NCBI RefSeq assembly: GCF_036017035.1
Contig: NZ_JAYXHS010000004.1
Span: 62,001-126,000, forward strand
Direction of reading: 5' to 3'
Source of the DNA: Viridibacterium silvisoli
GTDB lineage: Bacteria; Pseudomonadota; Gammaproteobacteria; Burkholderiales; Rhodocyclaceae
DNA length: 64,000 bases
How positions within the stretch are numbered: position 1 is the first letter of the stretch; every line of letters begins with the position of its first letter. Made by a program: the position numbers and the translations under genes. This document shows positions 42,973 through 51,864 of the stretch, piece after piece. The notes under the pieces are model-generated. The model was not told the origin of the DNA and ran no database searches. It was given only the letters and a program-made list of their open reading frames with translations.

Positions 42973-44460
42973 TCAGCGTCCGTACAGGCGACACAGCCCC
43001 GCCAGTCGTTGTGCATGCCAGTCGTGCACCTGCGACCAGTGAAAGCGCCATTCCCAGTAGCCTTCGGCCTTGCCCGGAAAGTTCATGCGTGCCTCGCCAC
43101 CAAGGCCGAGCACGTCCTGCATGGGATGAACCGCCATGTCGCCCACGCTGGCGCACGCGGCGCGGATGAGATCCCAGTGAATCTCATGGCCGTCGGTGGA
43201 GAAGTATTCGCAGACGTGGTGACGTTCCGCATCGCTTGCCTGCGACCACCAGCCAAGTGTCGTGTCGTTGTCATGCGTGCCGGTGTAGACGGTGGTGTCA
43301 CGGGCGTGATTGTGTGGCAGATAGGCATTGCCGCTGCCTGAACCGAACGCGAACTGATAGATGCGCATGCCGGGAAAACCGCAGTCGATACGGAGGGCGT
43401 CGACGTCTGGCGTGATCACCCCAAGGTCTTCCGCAATGACCTTGATTGGCCCGAGCGCGGTGTACACCGCATCGAACAGCGCCTTGCCAGGGCCGGGCAT
43501 CCAGCGGCCGTTGATGGCCGTTTTCTCCGTTGCAGGAATTTCCCAGTAAGCCGCAAAGCCCCGGAAATGATCGATGCGCACGATGTCGACGAATTCGAAG
43601 GTGCGACGGATGCGATCCACCCACCATGCGTAGTTTTCCTTGGCATGCGCCTTCCAGCGGTACAGCGGGTTACCCCAGTGCTGGCCGGTGTCGCTGAAGG
43701 CGTCCGGCGGGACGCCGGCGACAACGCTGGGCCGACCTGTTTCATCGAGTTCGAACAGGTCCTGCCGCGCCCATACTTCGGCACTTTGGTAGGCAATGAA
43801 GATCGGCGCATCGCCGACGATCTGCACGCCGCGTTGGTTGGCGTACGCCTTCAGGTTCAACCATTGGCGGAAGAAGCACCATTGGCAGAACTTCCAGAAT
43901 GCAATGCGCTCCGCGTGTTTCTTGCGTGCTGAGCGCAATGCCGCCACACGGCGTTTGGCGAGCGGTTCTTCCCACTGGCTCCACTCCTGCCAGTTGTGCT
44001 CGTCGGCGAGTGACATGAAGAGCGCATAGTCTTCCAGCCAGTCCGCGTGGGCAGCGCAGAAGGTGTCGTAGGCTGCTTTTGCTTCGTCCGTACCGCTGTC
44101 CGCGAAACGCGCTGCGGCGCGCGCCAGCCGATCCATGCGGTAGGGCACGACCGCTGCGAAGTTGACGCGCTGATCGACAAGCCCGTCGCCGGGTTGCAGG
44201 TCCGCCACGTCCAGCCAGCCTTGTTGCTGCAATTCGCCCAGATCGATCAGCAATACATTGCCAGCGAAAGCGGAGCTGCTCATATAGGGCGAATTGCCGG
44301 GGCCGATGCCGCCCAAGGGCAGTATCTGCCAGAGCTTCTGCCCTGCTGCGAGCAGCCAGTCTACGAAGTGATAGGCGGCGGGGCCGAAGTCGCCGGAGCC
44401 ATGCGGGCCCGGCAGGGAGGTTGGGTGTAACAGCACGCCACTGGCGCGGGGAAGTCGCAA
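42973..44460 (-). CDS. malQ: 4-alpha-glucanotransferase (amylomaltase)
   Basis: Encodes 495 aa. MalQ transfers glucan segments between maltodextrins and frees glucose; in this locus it would process the short dextrins left by GlgP and GlgX. Seen: the family N-terminus RASGVLLHPTSLPGPHGSGD, then WQILPLGGIGPGNSPYMSSSAFAGN, VQIVGDAPIFIAYQSAEVWA, the nucleophile Asp in VDIVRIDHFRGFAAYWEIP, the acid/base Glu in IAEDLGVITPDVDALR, and TGTHDNDTTLGWWSQA with the stabilising Asp. All GH77 catalytic residues are present. It follows glgX by 55 bp on the same strand, last in glgP-glgB-glgX-malQ. Confidence 0.97.
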   Translation of the reverse strand: MRLPRASGVLLHPTSLPGPHGSGDFGPAAYHFVDWLLAAGQKLWQILPLGGIGPGNSPYMSSSAFAGNVLLIDLGELQQQGWLDVADLQPGDGLVDQRVNFAAVVPYRMDRLARAAARFADSGTDEAKAAYDTFCAAHADWLEDYALFMSLADEHNWQEWSQWEEPLAKRRVAALRSARKKHAERIAFWKFCQWCFFRQWLNLKAYANQRGVQIVGDAPIFIAYQSAEVWARQDLFELDETGRPSVVAGVPPDAFSDTGQHWGNPLYRWKAHAKENYAWWVDRIRRTFEFVDIVRIDHFRGFAAYWEIPATEKTAINGRWMPGPGKALFDAVYTALGPIKVIAEDLGVITPDVDALRIDCGFPGMRIYQFAFGSGSGNAYLPHNHARDTTVYTGTHDNDTTLGWWSQASDAERHHVCEYFSTDGHEIHWDLIRAACASVGDMAVHPMQDVLGLGGEARMNFPGKAEGYWEWRFHWSQVHDWHAQRLAGLCRLYGR

Positions 44461-44515
44461 TTTTCTCTCCGTTGGGTTGGTGTCTTTTACCCGATGCTTC
44501 TTGCCTACAACTTTC

Positions 44516-46633
44516 CTACAACTTGATCACATTCCCGGCTGCCGTGAGTATCACCACGCTGTGTGAGCGCAGCGGGTAACGCACTTCACCCTGGCCATGG
44601 AAGTTCGCGTAGCCGCGCGGGTGATCGGTATCGATGAGTGCCTCCCAGACGCCTGCGGGCAACATGAATGGCCGGTCGATGCTGTCGCCATTTACGAGTA
44701 GCAATAATGGTGCGCGGGCCCGGCCCGGCTGGCCGATGAGGCAACCGAAGACGCGGGAGTTCGGGTCGCGCCAGGCGGTGCCCTGCAGCAAACTGCCGTC
44801 GGAATGTAGCCAGGTCAGGTCATGCAGGCCGAGCGGGTCGGAGAGGCCGCTGTACCAGTGGTTGCCGAACGGCAGTGCCTGGCGCCGCAGTGAAATCAGG
44901 CTCGCGCTGAAATTGATGAGATCCTGATCAGCTTGCGACCAGTCGATCCAGGTAATGTCGTTGTCCTGACAGTAAGGGTTGTTGTTGCCATTCTGCGTGT
45001 GGCCCAGTTCGTCACCGGCTGCCAGCATGGGCGTGCCCTGGGCAAGCAGGGTGGTGGCGAGGAGGGCTCGCTGGAATTTTCCACGCATGTTCCGTACTGC
45101 CGGATCGTCGCTGTGACCTTCCACGCCGCAGTTGTTACTCATGTTGTGGCCGTGGCCGTCGCGGTTGTTCTCGCCGTTGGCCTCGTTGTGACGCTCGTTG
45201 TAGCTGACCAGATCGCGTAGCGTGAAGCCATCGTGCGAGACGACGTAGTTCACCGATTCGACCGGCTCGCGGCGACGCGAGTGGTACAGGTCGGAAGAGC
45301 CGCACAGGCGCAGCGCCAGGTCGCCGCGTGTGCTGCCGGCATTGAGCCAGAAGCTGCGTGAGGCATCGCGGAAGTGATCGTTCCACTCCAGCCAGCCACG
45401 CGGGAAGTTGCCTACCTGGTAGCCGCCGGGGCCGATGTCCCACGGCTCAGCAATCATCTTGACCCGTGACAGCACCGGGTCCTGCGCAATGGCCGTGAAG
45501 AACGGGCCGTCCCGGTCGAAGTCGTTCACGCCGCGCCCCATCACCGGGGCCAGGTCGAAGCGGAAACCGTCGACATGCATTTCTTCGACCCAGTAGCGCA
45601 GGCTGTCGAGTACGAGCTGCCGTACTTTGGCGTGGTACATGTCCAGCGTGTTGCCGGTGCCTGTGTGGTTCACGTACTGCGACCGCGAGTCGGCGCGCAG
45701 GCGGTAGTAGCTGAGATTGTCGAGCCCGCGGAAGCTCAAGGTCGGCCCCGCATCGTCGGACTCGGCAGTGTGGTTGTACACCACGTCGAGGAAGATCTCG
45801 ATGCCGGCAGCATGCAGGGCCTTGACCATGCTGCGGAACTCGTCGCGTGACGACTGCTCGCCGACGCCCGAAGCGAAGCGTGGATCAACCGCGAAAAACC
45901 CGAGTGTGTTGTAGCCCCAGTAGTTGCTGAGCTTCATCTGCACCAGACGTTCTTCGTCGAGGTGGTAATGCACCGGCAGCAAGCTCACGGCATTGATGCC
46001 GAGACGTTTCAGGTGTGCGATCGAGGCTTCGTGGCCGAGGCCTGCATAGCTGCCGCGAATCGCTTCCGGCAACTGTGAATTGAGTTTCGAGAAGCCTTTG
46101 ACGTGCAGCTCGTAGATCACGCTGTCTGCCAGCGGGATGCGCGGCGGCTGATCGTCGCCCCAGTCGAAGTTGTCGGCAACGACGCGTGCCTTGAGCGCTG
46201 TCGCAGCGTTGTCACGCGTGTCCATCTCGTGCGGGTTTTCGCGGGCGCCGCCAAAGTGCTCATCGCCCCAGCTGAAGTGGCCGAAGATGTCGCGCGCATA
46301 CGGGTCGAGCAATAACTTGTTCGGATTGAAGCGCTGGCCATCCTCGATATGCCAGGTGCCGTTGGCTCGCAGCCCATACAGCATGCCCGGGCCAGCGCCT
46401 GGCAGGTAGCCGTGCCACACATCCTGGCTACGTGTAGGCAGTTTCAGGCGATGCAGTTCTTCCTGTCCTTGCACGTCGAAGATGCACAGCTCGATGCTTT
46501 CTGCGTGAGCCGAGAACACTGCAAAGTTGACGCCCTTGCCATCCCAGCTGGCGCCCATCGGCCAGGGATGGCCGGACAGGAGCTTGGGTTGCGTGACTTC
46601 TTCTTCGTGCAGCAATTCAGACAACGGCGTCAT
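44516..46633 (-). CDS. glgX: Glycogen debranching enzyme GlgX
   Basis: Encodes 705 aa from the ATG at 46633, whose ATG overlaps the glgB stop (TGATG); an in-frame ATG at 46645 is also possible. GlgX hydrolyses alpha-1,6 branches trimmed by GlgP. Seen: an N-terminal CBM48 domain (GHPWPMGASWDGKGVNFAVF), GH13 motifs VIYELHVKGFSKLNSQLP, FLDVVYNHTAESD, the nucleophile Asp region DGFRFDLAPVMGRG, the acid Glu in KMIAEPWDIGPGGYQ, and NYVVSHDGFTLRDLV with the third Asp. It also keeps HTQNGNNNPYCQDN, characteristic of GlgX/isoamylase. Length is typical. Confidence 0.97.
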   Translation of the reverse strand: MTPLSELLHEEEVTQPKLLSGHPWPMGASWDGKGVNFAVFSAHAESIELCIFDVQGQEELHRLKLPTRSQDVWHGYLPGAGPGMLYGLRANGTWHIEDGQRFNPNKLLLDPYARDIFGHFSWGDEHFGGARENPHEMDTRDNAATALKARVVADNFDWGDDQPPRIPLADSVIYELHVKGFSKLNSQLPEAIRGSYAGLGHEASIAHLKRLGINAVSLLPVHYHLDEERLVQMKLSNYWGYNTLGFFAVDPRFASGVGEQSSRDEFRSMVKALHAAGIEIFLDVVYNHTAESDDAGPTLSFRGLDNLSYYRLRADSRSQYVNHTGTGNTLDMYHAKVRQLVLDSLRYWVEEMHVDGFRFDLAPVMGRGVNDFDRDGPFFTAIAQDPVLSRVKMIAEPWDIGPGGYQVGNFPRGWLEWNDHFRDASRSFWLNAGSTRGDLALRLCGSSDLYHSRRREPVESVNYVVSHDGFTLRDLVSYNERHNEANGENNRDGHGHNMSNNCGVEGHSDDPAVRNMRGKFQRALLATTLLAQGTPMLAAGDELGHTQNGNNNPYCQDNDITWIDWSQADQDLINFSASLISLRRQALPFGNHWYSGLSDPLGLHDLTWLHSDGSLLQGTAWRDPNSRVFGCLIGQPGRARAPLLLLVNGDSIDRPFMLPAGVWEALIDTDHPRGYANFHGQGEVRYPLRSHSVVILTAAGNVIKL

Positions 46634-48867
46634 CAGGCTTTCCATTCGAACATCAGCGTGGCCAGCGGCGGCACGGTCAGCAGCAAGGAGTGAGGTTTGC
46701 CGTGCCAGGGCACATCCTGGCTATTGGCGTGGCCGTACGGCGTGCCGATATTGCTGCCGGCATAGTAGGTCGAGTCAGTGTTCAGGCGCTCAGCGTAGAC
46801 ACCTGCACGTGGCACGCCGACACGATACTGCTCGCGCGGTGCTGGCGTGAAGTTGCAGAGGATCAGCATCATCTGGCCGTTCTTGCCATGGCGAATGAAA
46901 CTGATCACCGAATTGTCGGCATCGTTGTGGTCTACCCACTCGAAGCCGCCCGGCTCGAAGTCACGTTCATAGAGCGCCGGCATCTCGCGATAGAGATGAT
47001 TCAGGTCGCGTACGAGGCGCTGCATGCCCTGATGCTCCGAGTACTCGAGGAGGTGCCAGTCCAGGCTCTGGTCGTGGTTCCATTCCTTGCTCTGTGCGAA
47101 CTCGCAACCCATGAACAGCAGCTTCTTGCCGGGGTGGCCGAACATGAAGCCGTAGTACGCGCGCAGGTTGGCAAACTTCTGCCAGCGGTCGCCGGGCATC
47201 TTGTCGAGCAAGGAGCCCTTGCCGTGCACCACTTCGTCATGCGACAGCGGCAACACGAAGTTTTCAGTGAAGGCATACACAAGACCGAAGGTCATCTCGT
47301 TCTGGTGATGCTTGCGATGGATAGGGTCACGTGCCATGTACGACAAGGTGTCGTGCATCCAGCCCATGTTCCACTTGTAATGAAAGCCGAGGCCGCCGGA
47401 ATAGGTCGGGCGCGACACGCCGGGATAGGACGTCGATTCCTCGGCCAGCGTAATGGCCTGCCCGCGCTCGCCACCGATGACTTCGTTCATGCGCTTGAGG
47501 AAGGCGATCGCTTCCAGGTTCTCGCGGCCGCCGAAGGCGTTCGGAATCCACTCGCCTTCCTTGCGGCTGTAGTCGCGATAAAGCATGGAGGCGACTGCGT
47601 CGACGCGCAGGCCATCGACGTTGTAGCGCTCCAGCCAGAAAAGCGCGTTGGCGACGAGGAAGTTACGCACCTCGGTGCGACCGAAGTTGTAGATCAGTGT
47701 GTTCCAGTCCTGATGGAAACCTTCGCGTGGATCGGCGTACTCGTAGAGGTGCGTGCCATCGAAATTCGCCAGGCCATGCGCATCGCTGGGGAAGTGCGCC
47801 GGCACCCAGTCGAGCAGCAGGCCGATACCGGCGGCATGGCAGCGATCGACGAAGCGCTGGAAGCCGTGCGGGTCGCCGAAGCGTGCAGTGGGCGAATACA
47901 GGCCGATGCTCTGGTAGCCCCAGGAGCCATCGAAAGGATGTTCGCTGACCGGCATCAACTCGAGGTGGGAGAAGCCCATGTCCTGTGCGTAGGGAATGAG
48001 CGTATCGGTCAGTTCATCCCAGTCGAGCCAGTCACGTCCCTCGTTCTTGCGGCGCCAGGAGCCGAGGTGCACCTCGTAGATGCTGATCGGCTGATCGAGG
48101 CCGTTGGCGCGTTGGCGCTCGGCCGAAGCTGGCACCAGCTCCGGCAGGTGGCTGACGACGCTGGCGGTCGACGGGCGAAGTTCGGATCGCAGCGCATACG
48201 GATCGGCCTTCAGCGGCAGGGTGTAGCCATTCGACGCGCGGACCTCGAACTTGTAGCAGGCGCCTTCGAGTACACCGGGCAGGAAGATTTCCCACACGCC
48301 GCATTCGCGCCGCAAGCGCATGGCATGGCGGCGGTTGTCCCAGAAGTTGAAGTCGCCGACGACTGCGACGCGCGAGGCGTTAGGGGCCCACACGGCGAAG
48401 CTGGTGCCGACCACGCCTTCAAGTTCGCGCTGGCGTGCACCGAGAATTTCGTAGGGGCGCAGATGCGAGCCTTCGCCCAGCAACCAGACATCGGTCTCGC
48501 CGAGAATCGGCGGGAAGCGGTAGGGGTCGTCGACGAGCGCTTGTTCGCCGCTTTCCCAGGTCACGCGCAGTTGGTAAGGGAAGCGCTCTGCGGCCTTGAG
48601 AGGGCCTTCGAAGAAGCCGTCCTGCCGCAGTCCCAGCTTGCCGCGCAGGCGCCCGGTGCTGGCACTGATGACTTCCACCGCAGTCGCGCCCGGCAGGAAG
48701 GCGCGTACCCACAAGACGCCGTCTGCCGCTGCATGCATGCCGAGAACGGCGAAGGGGTCGTTGTGACGCGCCCCGAGAATGAGTTCAAGATCGTTTTTGG
48801 AGAGCATGCCGCAAGGTAACCCAGATGCCGCATGTAAGTCATTCGTCAAGTCATTCAGCTTGCTCAT
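46633..48867 (-). CDS. glgB: 1,4-alpha-glucan branching enzyme GlgB
   Basis: Encodes 744 aa, full length for GlgB. It makes alpha-1,6 branches in glycogen. Seen: two N-terminal carbohydrate-binding regions (GARHNDPFAVLGMHAAADGV; LEGVVGTSFAVWAPNASRVA), the GH13 catalytic core with SIYEVHLGSWRRKNEG, LLDWVPAHFPSDAHGL, the nucleophile in VDGLRVDAVASMLYRDYSR, the acid Glu in ITLAEESTSYPGVSR, and VLPLSHDEVVHGKGSLLDKM. The C-terminal domain ends WHGKPHSLLLTVPPLATLMF. A 215-bp gap containing a REP-like element separates it from glgP upstream; glgX follows with overlapping codons. A long opposite-strand frame across it is a GC artefact. Confidence 0.98.
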   Translation of the reverse strand: MSKLNDLTNDLHAASGLPCGMLSKNDLELILGARHNDPFAVLGMHAAADGVLWVRAFLPGATAVEVISASTGRLRGKLGLRQDGFFEGPLKAAERFPYQLRVTWESGEQALVDDPYRFPPILGETDVWLLGEGSHLRPYEILGARQRELEGVVGTSFAVWAPNASRVAVVGDFNFWDNRRHAMRLRRECGVWEIFLPGVLEGACYKFEVRASNGYTLPLKADPYALRSELRPSTASVVSHLPELVPASAERQRANGLDQPISIYEVHLGSWRRKNEGRDWLDWDELTDTLIPYAQDMGFSHLELMPVSEHPFDGSWGYQSIGLYSPTARFGDPHGFQRFVDRCHAAGIGLLLDWVPAHFPSDAHGLANFDGTHLYEYADPREGFHQDWNTLIYNFGRTEVRNFLVANALFWLERYNVDGLRVDAVASMLYRDYSRKEGEWIPNAFGGRENLEAIAFLKRMNEVIGGERGQAITLAEESTSYPGVSRPTYSGGLGFHYKWNMGWMHDTLSYMARDPIHRKHHQNEMTFGLVYAFTENFVLPLSHDEVVHGKGSLLDKMPGDRWQKFANLRAYYGFMFGHPGKKLLFMGCEFAQSKEWNHDQSLDWHLLEYSEHQGMQRLVRDLNHLYREMPALYERDFEPGGFEWVDHNDADNSVISFIRHGKNGQMMLILCNFTPAPREQYRVGVPRAGVYAERLNTDSTYYAGSNIGTPYGHANSQDVPWHGKPHSLLLTVPPLATLMFEWKA

Positions 48868-48911
48868 GGTGTGGGGCCGGGATGTAGGGCTGCGTTGTTA
48901 TGGGTGATCTT

Positions 48912-49056
48912 GCCCTCACCCGGCCTGACGGCCACCCTTACCCATGCTGGGGAGAGGGGACTGCAACGAATGGGGCGAGCTCGAAACACCGCGCCCCGTT
49001 TGCTGTTCCCTCTCCCGCTTGCGGGAGAGGGTGGTCCGTCAGGACCGGGTGAGGGC
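48912..49056. repeat. REP-like inverted-repeat element between glgP and glgB
   Basis: The outer arms CCCTCACCCGG-type (48912-48931) and CCGGGTGAGGG-type (49036-49056) are near-perfect inverted repeats. Inside lies a perfect hairpin, CCCTCTCCCGC-TT-GCGGGAGAGGG (49008-49031). This matches the short palindromic elements common between genes in beta- and gammaproteobacteria. It would fold in the glgP-glgB mRNA and may separate their expression or stability. Confidence 0.8.
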
Positions 49057-49082
49057 TGCTTGCCAATGCCTGACTCTGCAAA

Positions 49083-51512
49083 TCAGGGCGCGACCGGAAT
49101 CCCCCATATCTCGTCCGCATACGCGGCGATCGTGCGGTCGGAGGAGAAGGCGCCCATGTTCGCCACGTTGATCATCGAGCGCTTGGCCCATTCGGCCGGC
49201 TGGCGATACAGCTCGTCCACCTTGATCTGCGTCGTGACGTAGGACTCGTAGTCGGCCAGCAACATGTAGTGGTCGCCGCCCCACAGCAGTGAGTCGACCA
49301 GACCGCGATAGCGACCCGGTTCATCGGGCGAAAACTGGCCGCCGGAGATCGCATCCAGCACTGCCTTCAGGCTCTGGTTGCTTTCGTAGTGGCGCATCGG
49401 CTGGTAGCCGCCGCGCTTGAGGGCCAGCACTTCAGGTGTCTTCAAGCCAAAGATGAAGATGTTGTCGTCGCCGACGTTCTCGCGGATCTCGATGTTGGCG
49501 CCGTCGTCGGTGCCGATCGTCAGCGCGCCGTTCAAGGCCAGCTTCATGTTGCCGGTACCCGAGGCTTCGGTACCTGCCGTGGAGATCTGCTCGGACAAGT
49601 CCGCGCCCGGCATGATGATCTCTGCGACCGACACACCGTAGTTGGGAATGAACACCAGCTTGAGCTTGTCGCCTACACGCGGGTCATTGTTGATGACCGA
49701 GCCGACATCGTGGATCAGGCGAATGATGGACTTCGCCGACACATAGCTCGACGCGGCTTTGCCGGCGAAGATCGTCACGCGCGGTACCCAGTCAGCGCTC
49801 GGGTCGGCGAGGATGTCCTGATAGCGCGTGATCACGTGCAGCACGTTGAGCAGCTGGCGTTTGTACTCGTGGATGCGCTTGACCTGCACATCGAACAAGC
49901 TGTCAGGGCTGACCTTGATGCCAGTCGTTTCAAGGATGTAGGCCGCCAGACGTGCCTTGTTGGCGCGCTTGATCGAGGTGAATTCCTCGCGGAACGCGCT
50001 GTTGTCGAGCTGTGCCTCGATCTGCTTGAGCTCATCGAGCTTGGTACGCCACTTGGTGCCGATGGTCTTGTCGAGCAGGGCCGCCAGACCCGGGTTGGCT
50101 TGCGACAGCCAGCGACGCGGCGTCACGCCATTCGTCATATTGGTGAAACGGTCCGGCCACAGCGCAGCGAAGTCCGAGAAGATGGTTTGCACCAGCAGGT
50201 CGGAGTGCAAGGCCGACACACCGTTCACCTTGTGACTGCCGACGATGGACAGGTTGGCCATGCGCACGCGGCGCTCGCCGCCTTCATCGATCAGCGAGAG
50301 ACGCGACAGGAAGCCGTTGTCGCCCGGGCGGAACTTGGCCGCCATCTCGAGGAACTCGGCATTGATGCGGAAGATGATTTCCAGATGGCGCGGCAGTACA
50401 TGCTGCATCAGCGACACCGGCCAGGTTTCCAGCGCCTCTGGCATCAGTGTGTGATTGGTATAGGAGAAGGTGTTCTTGCACAGCGTCCAGGCTTCGGCCC
50501 AGGGCATGTTGTGTGCGTCGCAGAGGACACGCATCAACTCGGCGACGGCGATCGCAGGGTGTGTGTCATTGAGGTGCATGGCCACCTTCTCTGACAGGTT
50601 CTTGAGCGTGCCATGCTCCAAAATGTGGCGTTGCAGGATGTCCTGCACCGAAGCGGCGACAAAGAAGTATTCCTGCCGCAGGCGCAATTCACGCCCCGCC
50701 GGGGTGCTGTCGTTCGGGTACAGCACCCATGAGATGTTTTCGAATTCGTTCTTGACCGTGGCCGCGCGGCCATAGTCGCCGGTGTTGAAGGCATGCAGGT
50801 CGAGGTGGGCAGGGGCCACGGCCTTCCACAGGCGCAGCGTGCTGACCTTCTTGGTGGCATGACCGGGGATCACCATGTCATAGGCCTTGGCGACCACCTC
50901 GGCGTTGTGGCGCCACACGGCCTTGTCGCCCAGATGCTCTACCCAGCCACCGAAACAGACGGGGAAGCTGATGTCGGCGCGTGGGAATTCCCACGGCGTG
51001 CCGTCGGCCAGCCAGGGGTCGGGATACTCGATCTGGGTGCCGCGCACGATGTCCTGCGCGAACATGCCGTATTCGTAGCGGATGCCGTAGCCAAAAGACG
51101 GCAAGCCCAGCGTTGCCATGGAGTCGAGGAAGCAGGCGGCGAGGCGGCCGAGACCGCCGTTGCCAAGTGCCGCGTCGGGTTCGCGTGCGGTGATCTCTTC
51201 CAGCGTATGTGCGTGTTCGGTAACGCCTTTTGCAGCACCCTCGGTAAGGTTGAGTGCCGCCAGCGCGTTTGACATGGTGCGCCCGATGAGAAACTCCATC
51301 GACAGGTAATACACGCGCCGTGCCTTGGTGTCGCGGTCCTTCGACTGGGTGTCGACCCAGCGTTCGGAGAGCTGCGCCCGTGCAACCTGGGCTACGGCTT
51401 TCATGAGGTCCGTCTGGGTCGCGTCTTTCGTCGAAACCCCCACGTTTTTCAGCAGTTGCTCGTCAATCGCGGAACGCAGGCTGGTTATTTCTGCAGAAGT
51501 GTCCGGGCTCAC
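49083..51512 (-). CDS. glgP: Glycogen phosphorylase
   Basis: Encodes 809 aa from a GTG at 51512 with ribosome site AAGGAG. GlgP cleaves alpha-1,4 bonds of glycogen with phosphate, giving glucose 1-phosphate, using PLP. Seen: RVYYLSMEFLIGRTMSNALA, EPDAALGNGGLGRLAACFLD, QDIVRGTQIEYPDPW, HLNDTHPAIAVAELMRVLCD, FTNMTNGVTPRRWL, RIHEYKRQLLNVLHVI, and the PLP-lysine signature EASGTGNMKLALNGALTIGT followed by DDGANIEIRENVG. All phosphate- and PLP-binding residues are in place. First gene of the breakdown run; it is transcribed away from glgC across a 352-bp intergenic region. Confidence 0.98.
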   Translation of the reverse strand: MSPDTSAEITSLRSAIDEQLLKNVGVSTKDATQTDLMKAVAQVARAQLSERWVDTQSKDRDTKARRVYYLSMEFLIGRTMSNALAALNLTEGAAKGVTEHAHTLEEITAREPDAALGNGGLGRLAACFLDSMATLGLPSFGYGIRYEYGMFAQDIVRGTQIEYPDPWLADGTPWEFPRADISFPVCFGGWVEHLGDKAVWRHNAEVVAKAYDMVIPGHATKKVSTLRLWKAVAPAHLDLHAFNTGDYGRAATVKNEFENISWVLYPNDSTPAGRELRLRQEYFFVAASVQDILQRHILEHGTLKNLSEKVAMHLNDTHPAIAVAELMRVLCDAHNMPWAEAWTLCKNTFSYTNHTLMPEALETWPVSLMQHVLPRHLEIIFRINAEFLEMAAKFRPGDNGFLSRLSLIDEGGERRVRMANLSIVGSHKVNGVSALHSDLLVQTIFSDFAALWPDRFTNMTNGVTPRRWLSQANPGLAALLDKTIGTKWRTKLDELKQIEAQLDNSAFREEFTSIKRANKARLAAYILETTGIKVSPDSLFDVQVKRIHEYKRQLLNVLHVITRYQDILADPSADWVPRVTIFAGKAASSYVSAKSIIRLIHDVGSVINNDPRVGDKLKLVFIPNYGVSVAEIIMPGADLSEQISTAGTEASGTGNMKLALNGALTIGTDDGANIEIRENVGDDNIFIFGLKTPEVLALKRGGYQPMRHYESNQSLKAVLDAISGGQFSPDEPGRYRGLVDSLLWGGDHYMLLADYESYVTTQIKVDELYRQPAEWAKRSMINVANMGAFSSDRTIAAYADEIWGIPVAP

Positions 51513-51864
51513 CTGAGTCTCCTTTGGCTATCACTGGGGTTCGTGTTGCTGCAACGGGTAAGACGATAACAACAGTGTAGCGAATTGGCTCCAGCCTTGA
51601 TCCTGCGCTGAATCGCGTCGTTGCTCCATGGCCCGTGCAGCAATAGACTTCTGCCCATGCAATTTGCGGGCCTTGTTCGTTACCGCTGGGGTTTGGTTCG
51701 TATTGGTTTGCATCGAGTTGCATATTTGCAAAGGCTTCACCAAAGTGGAGCCATGAGGATCACTGGCACCGTAGCTGTGCGCACCTGTTTAGCTCAAGGT
51801 GGCACACTAAGTGCTCAAACTGGTGCCTGTAGTGCCGATTTCATAATCACAAGGAAAAAACATC
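51513..51864. other. Divergent control region between glgP and glgC
   Basis: 352 bp without a credible gene. It must carry both the breakdown-branch promoter (toward glgP) and the synthesis promoter (toward glgC). Two GG-N10-GC sites lie close together on the glgC side (51801-51814 and about 51822-51835); no clear TTGACA/TATAAT pair was seen for glgP. Confidence 0.5.
51800..51815 (+). promoter_or_regulatory. Candidate sigma-54 promoter for glgCA
   Basis: TGGCAC-N5-GTGCT has the invariant GG-N10-GC spacing of sigma-54 promoters, with one mismatch to TTGCW in the -12 element. It lies about 50 bp upstream of the glgC start, so the transcript would begin near 51826. A second, weaker GG-N10-GC match follows. 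Confidence 0.4.

Noticed and set aside
46690..48819. A 709-codon plus-strand open frame opposite glgB
   Set aside because: It lies wholly antisense to a complete glgB with intact GH13 motifs; long antisense frames are expected in GC-rich coding DNA, and it has no recognisable domain.
49389..50594. A 401-codon plus-strand open frame opposite glgP
   Set aside because: Antisense to glgP and without ribosome site or recognisable domain.
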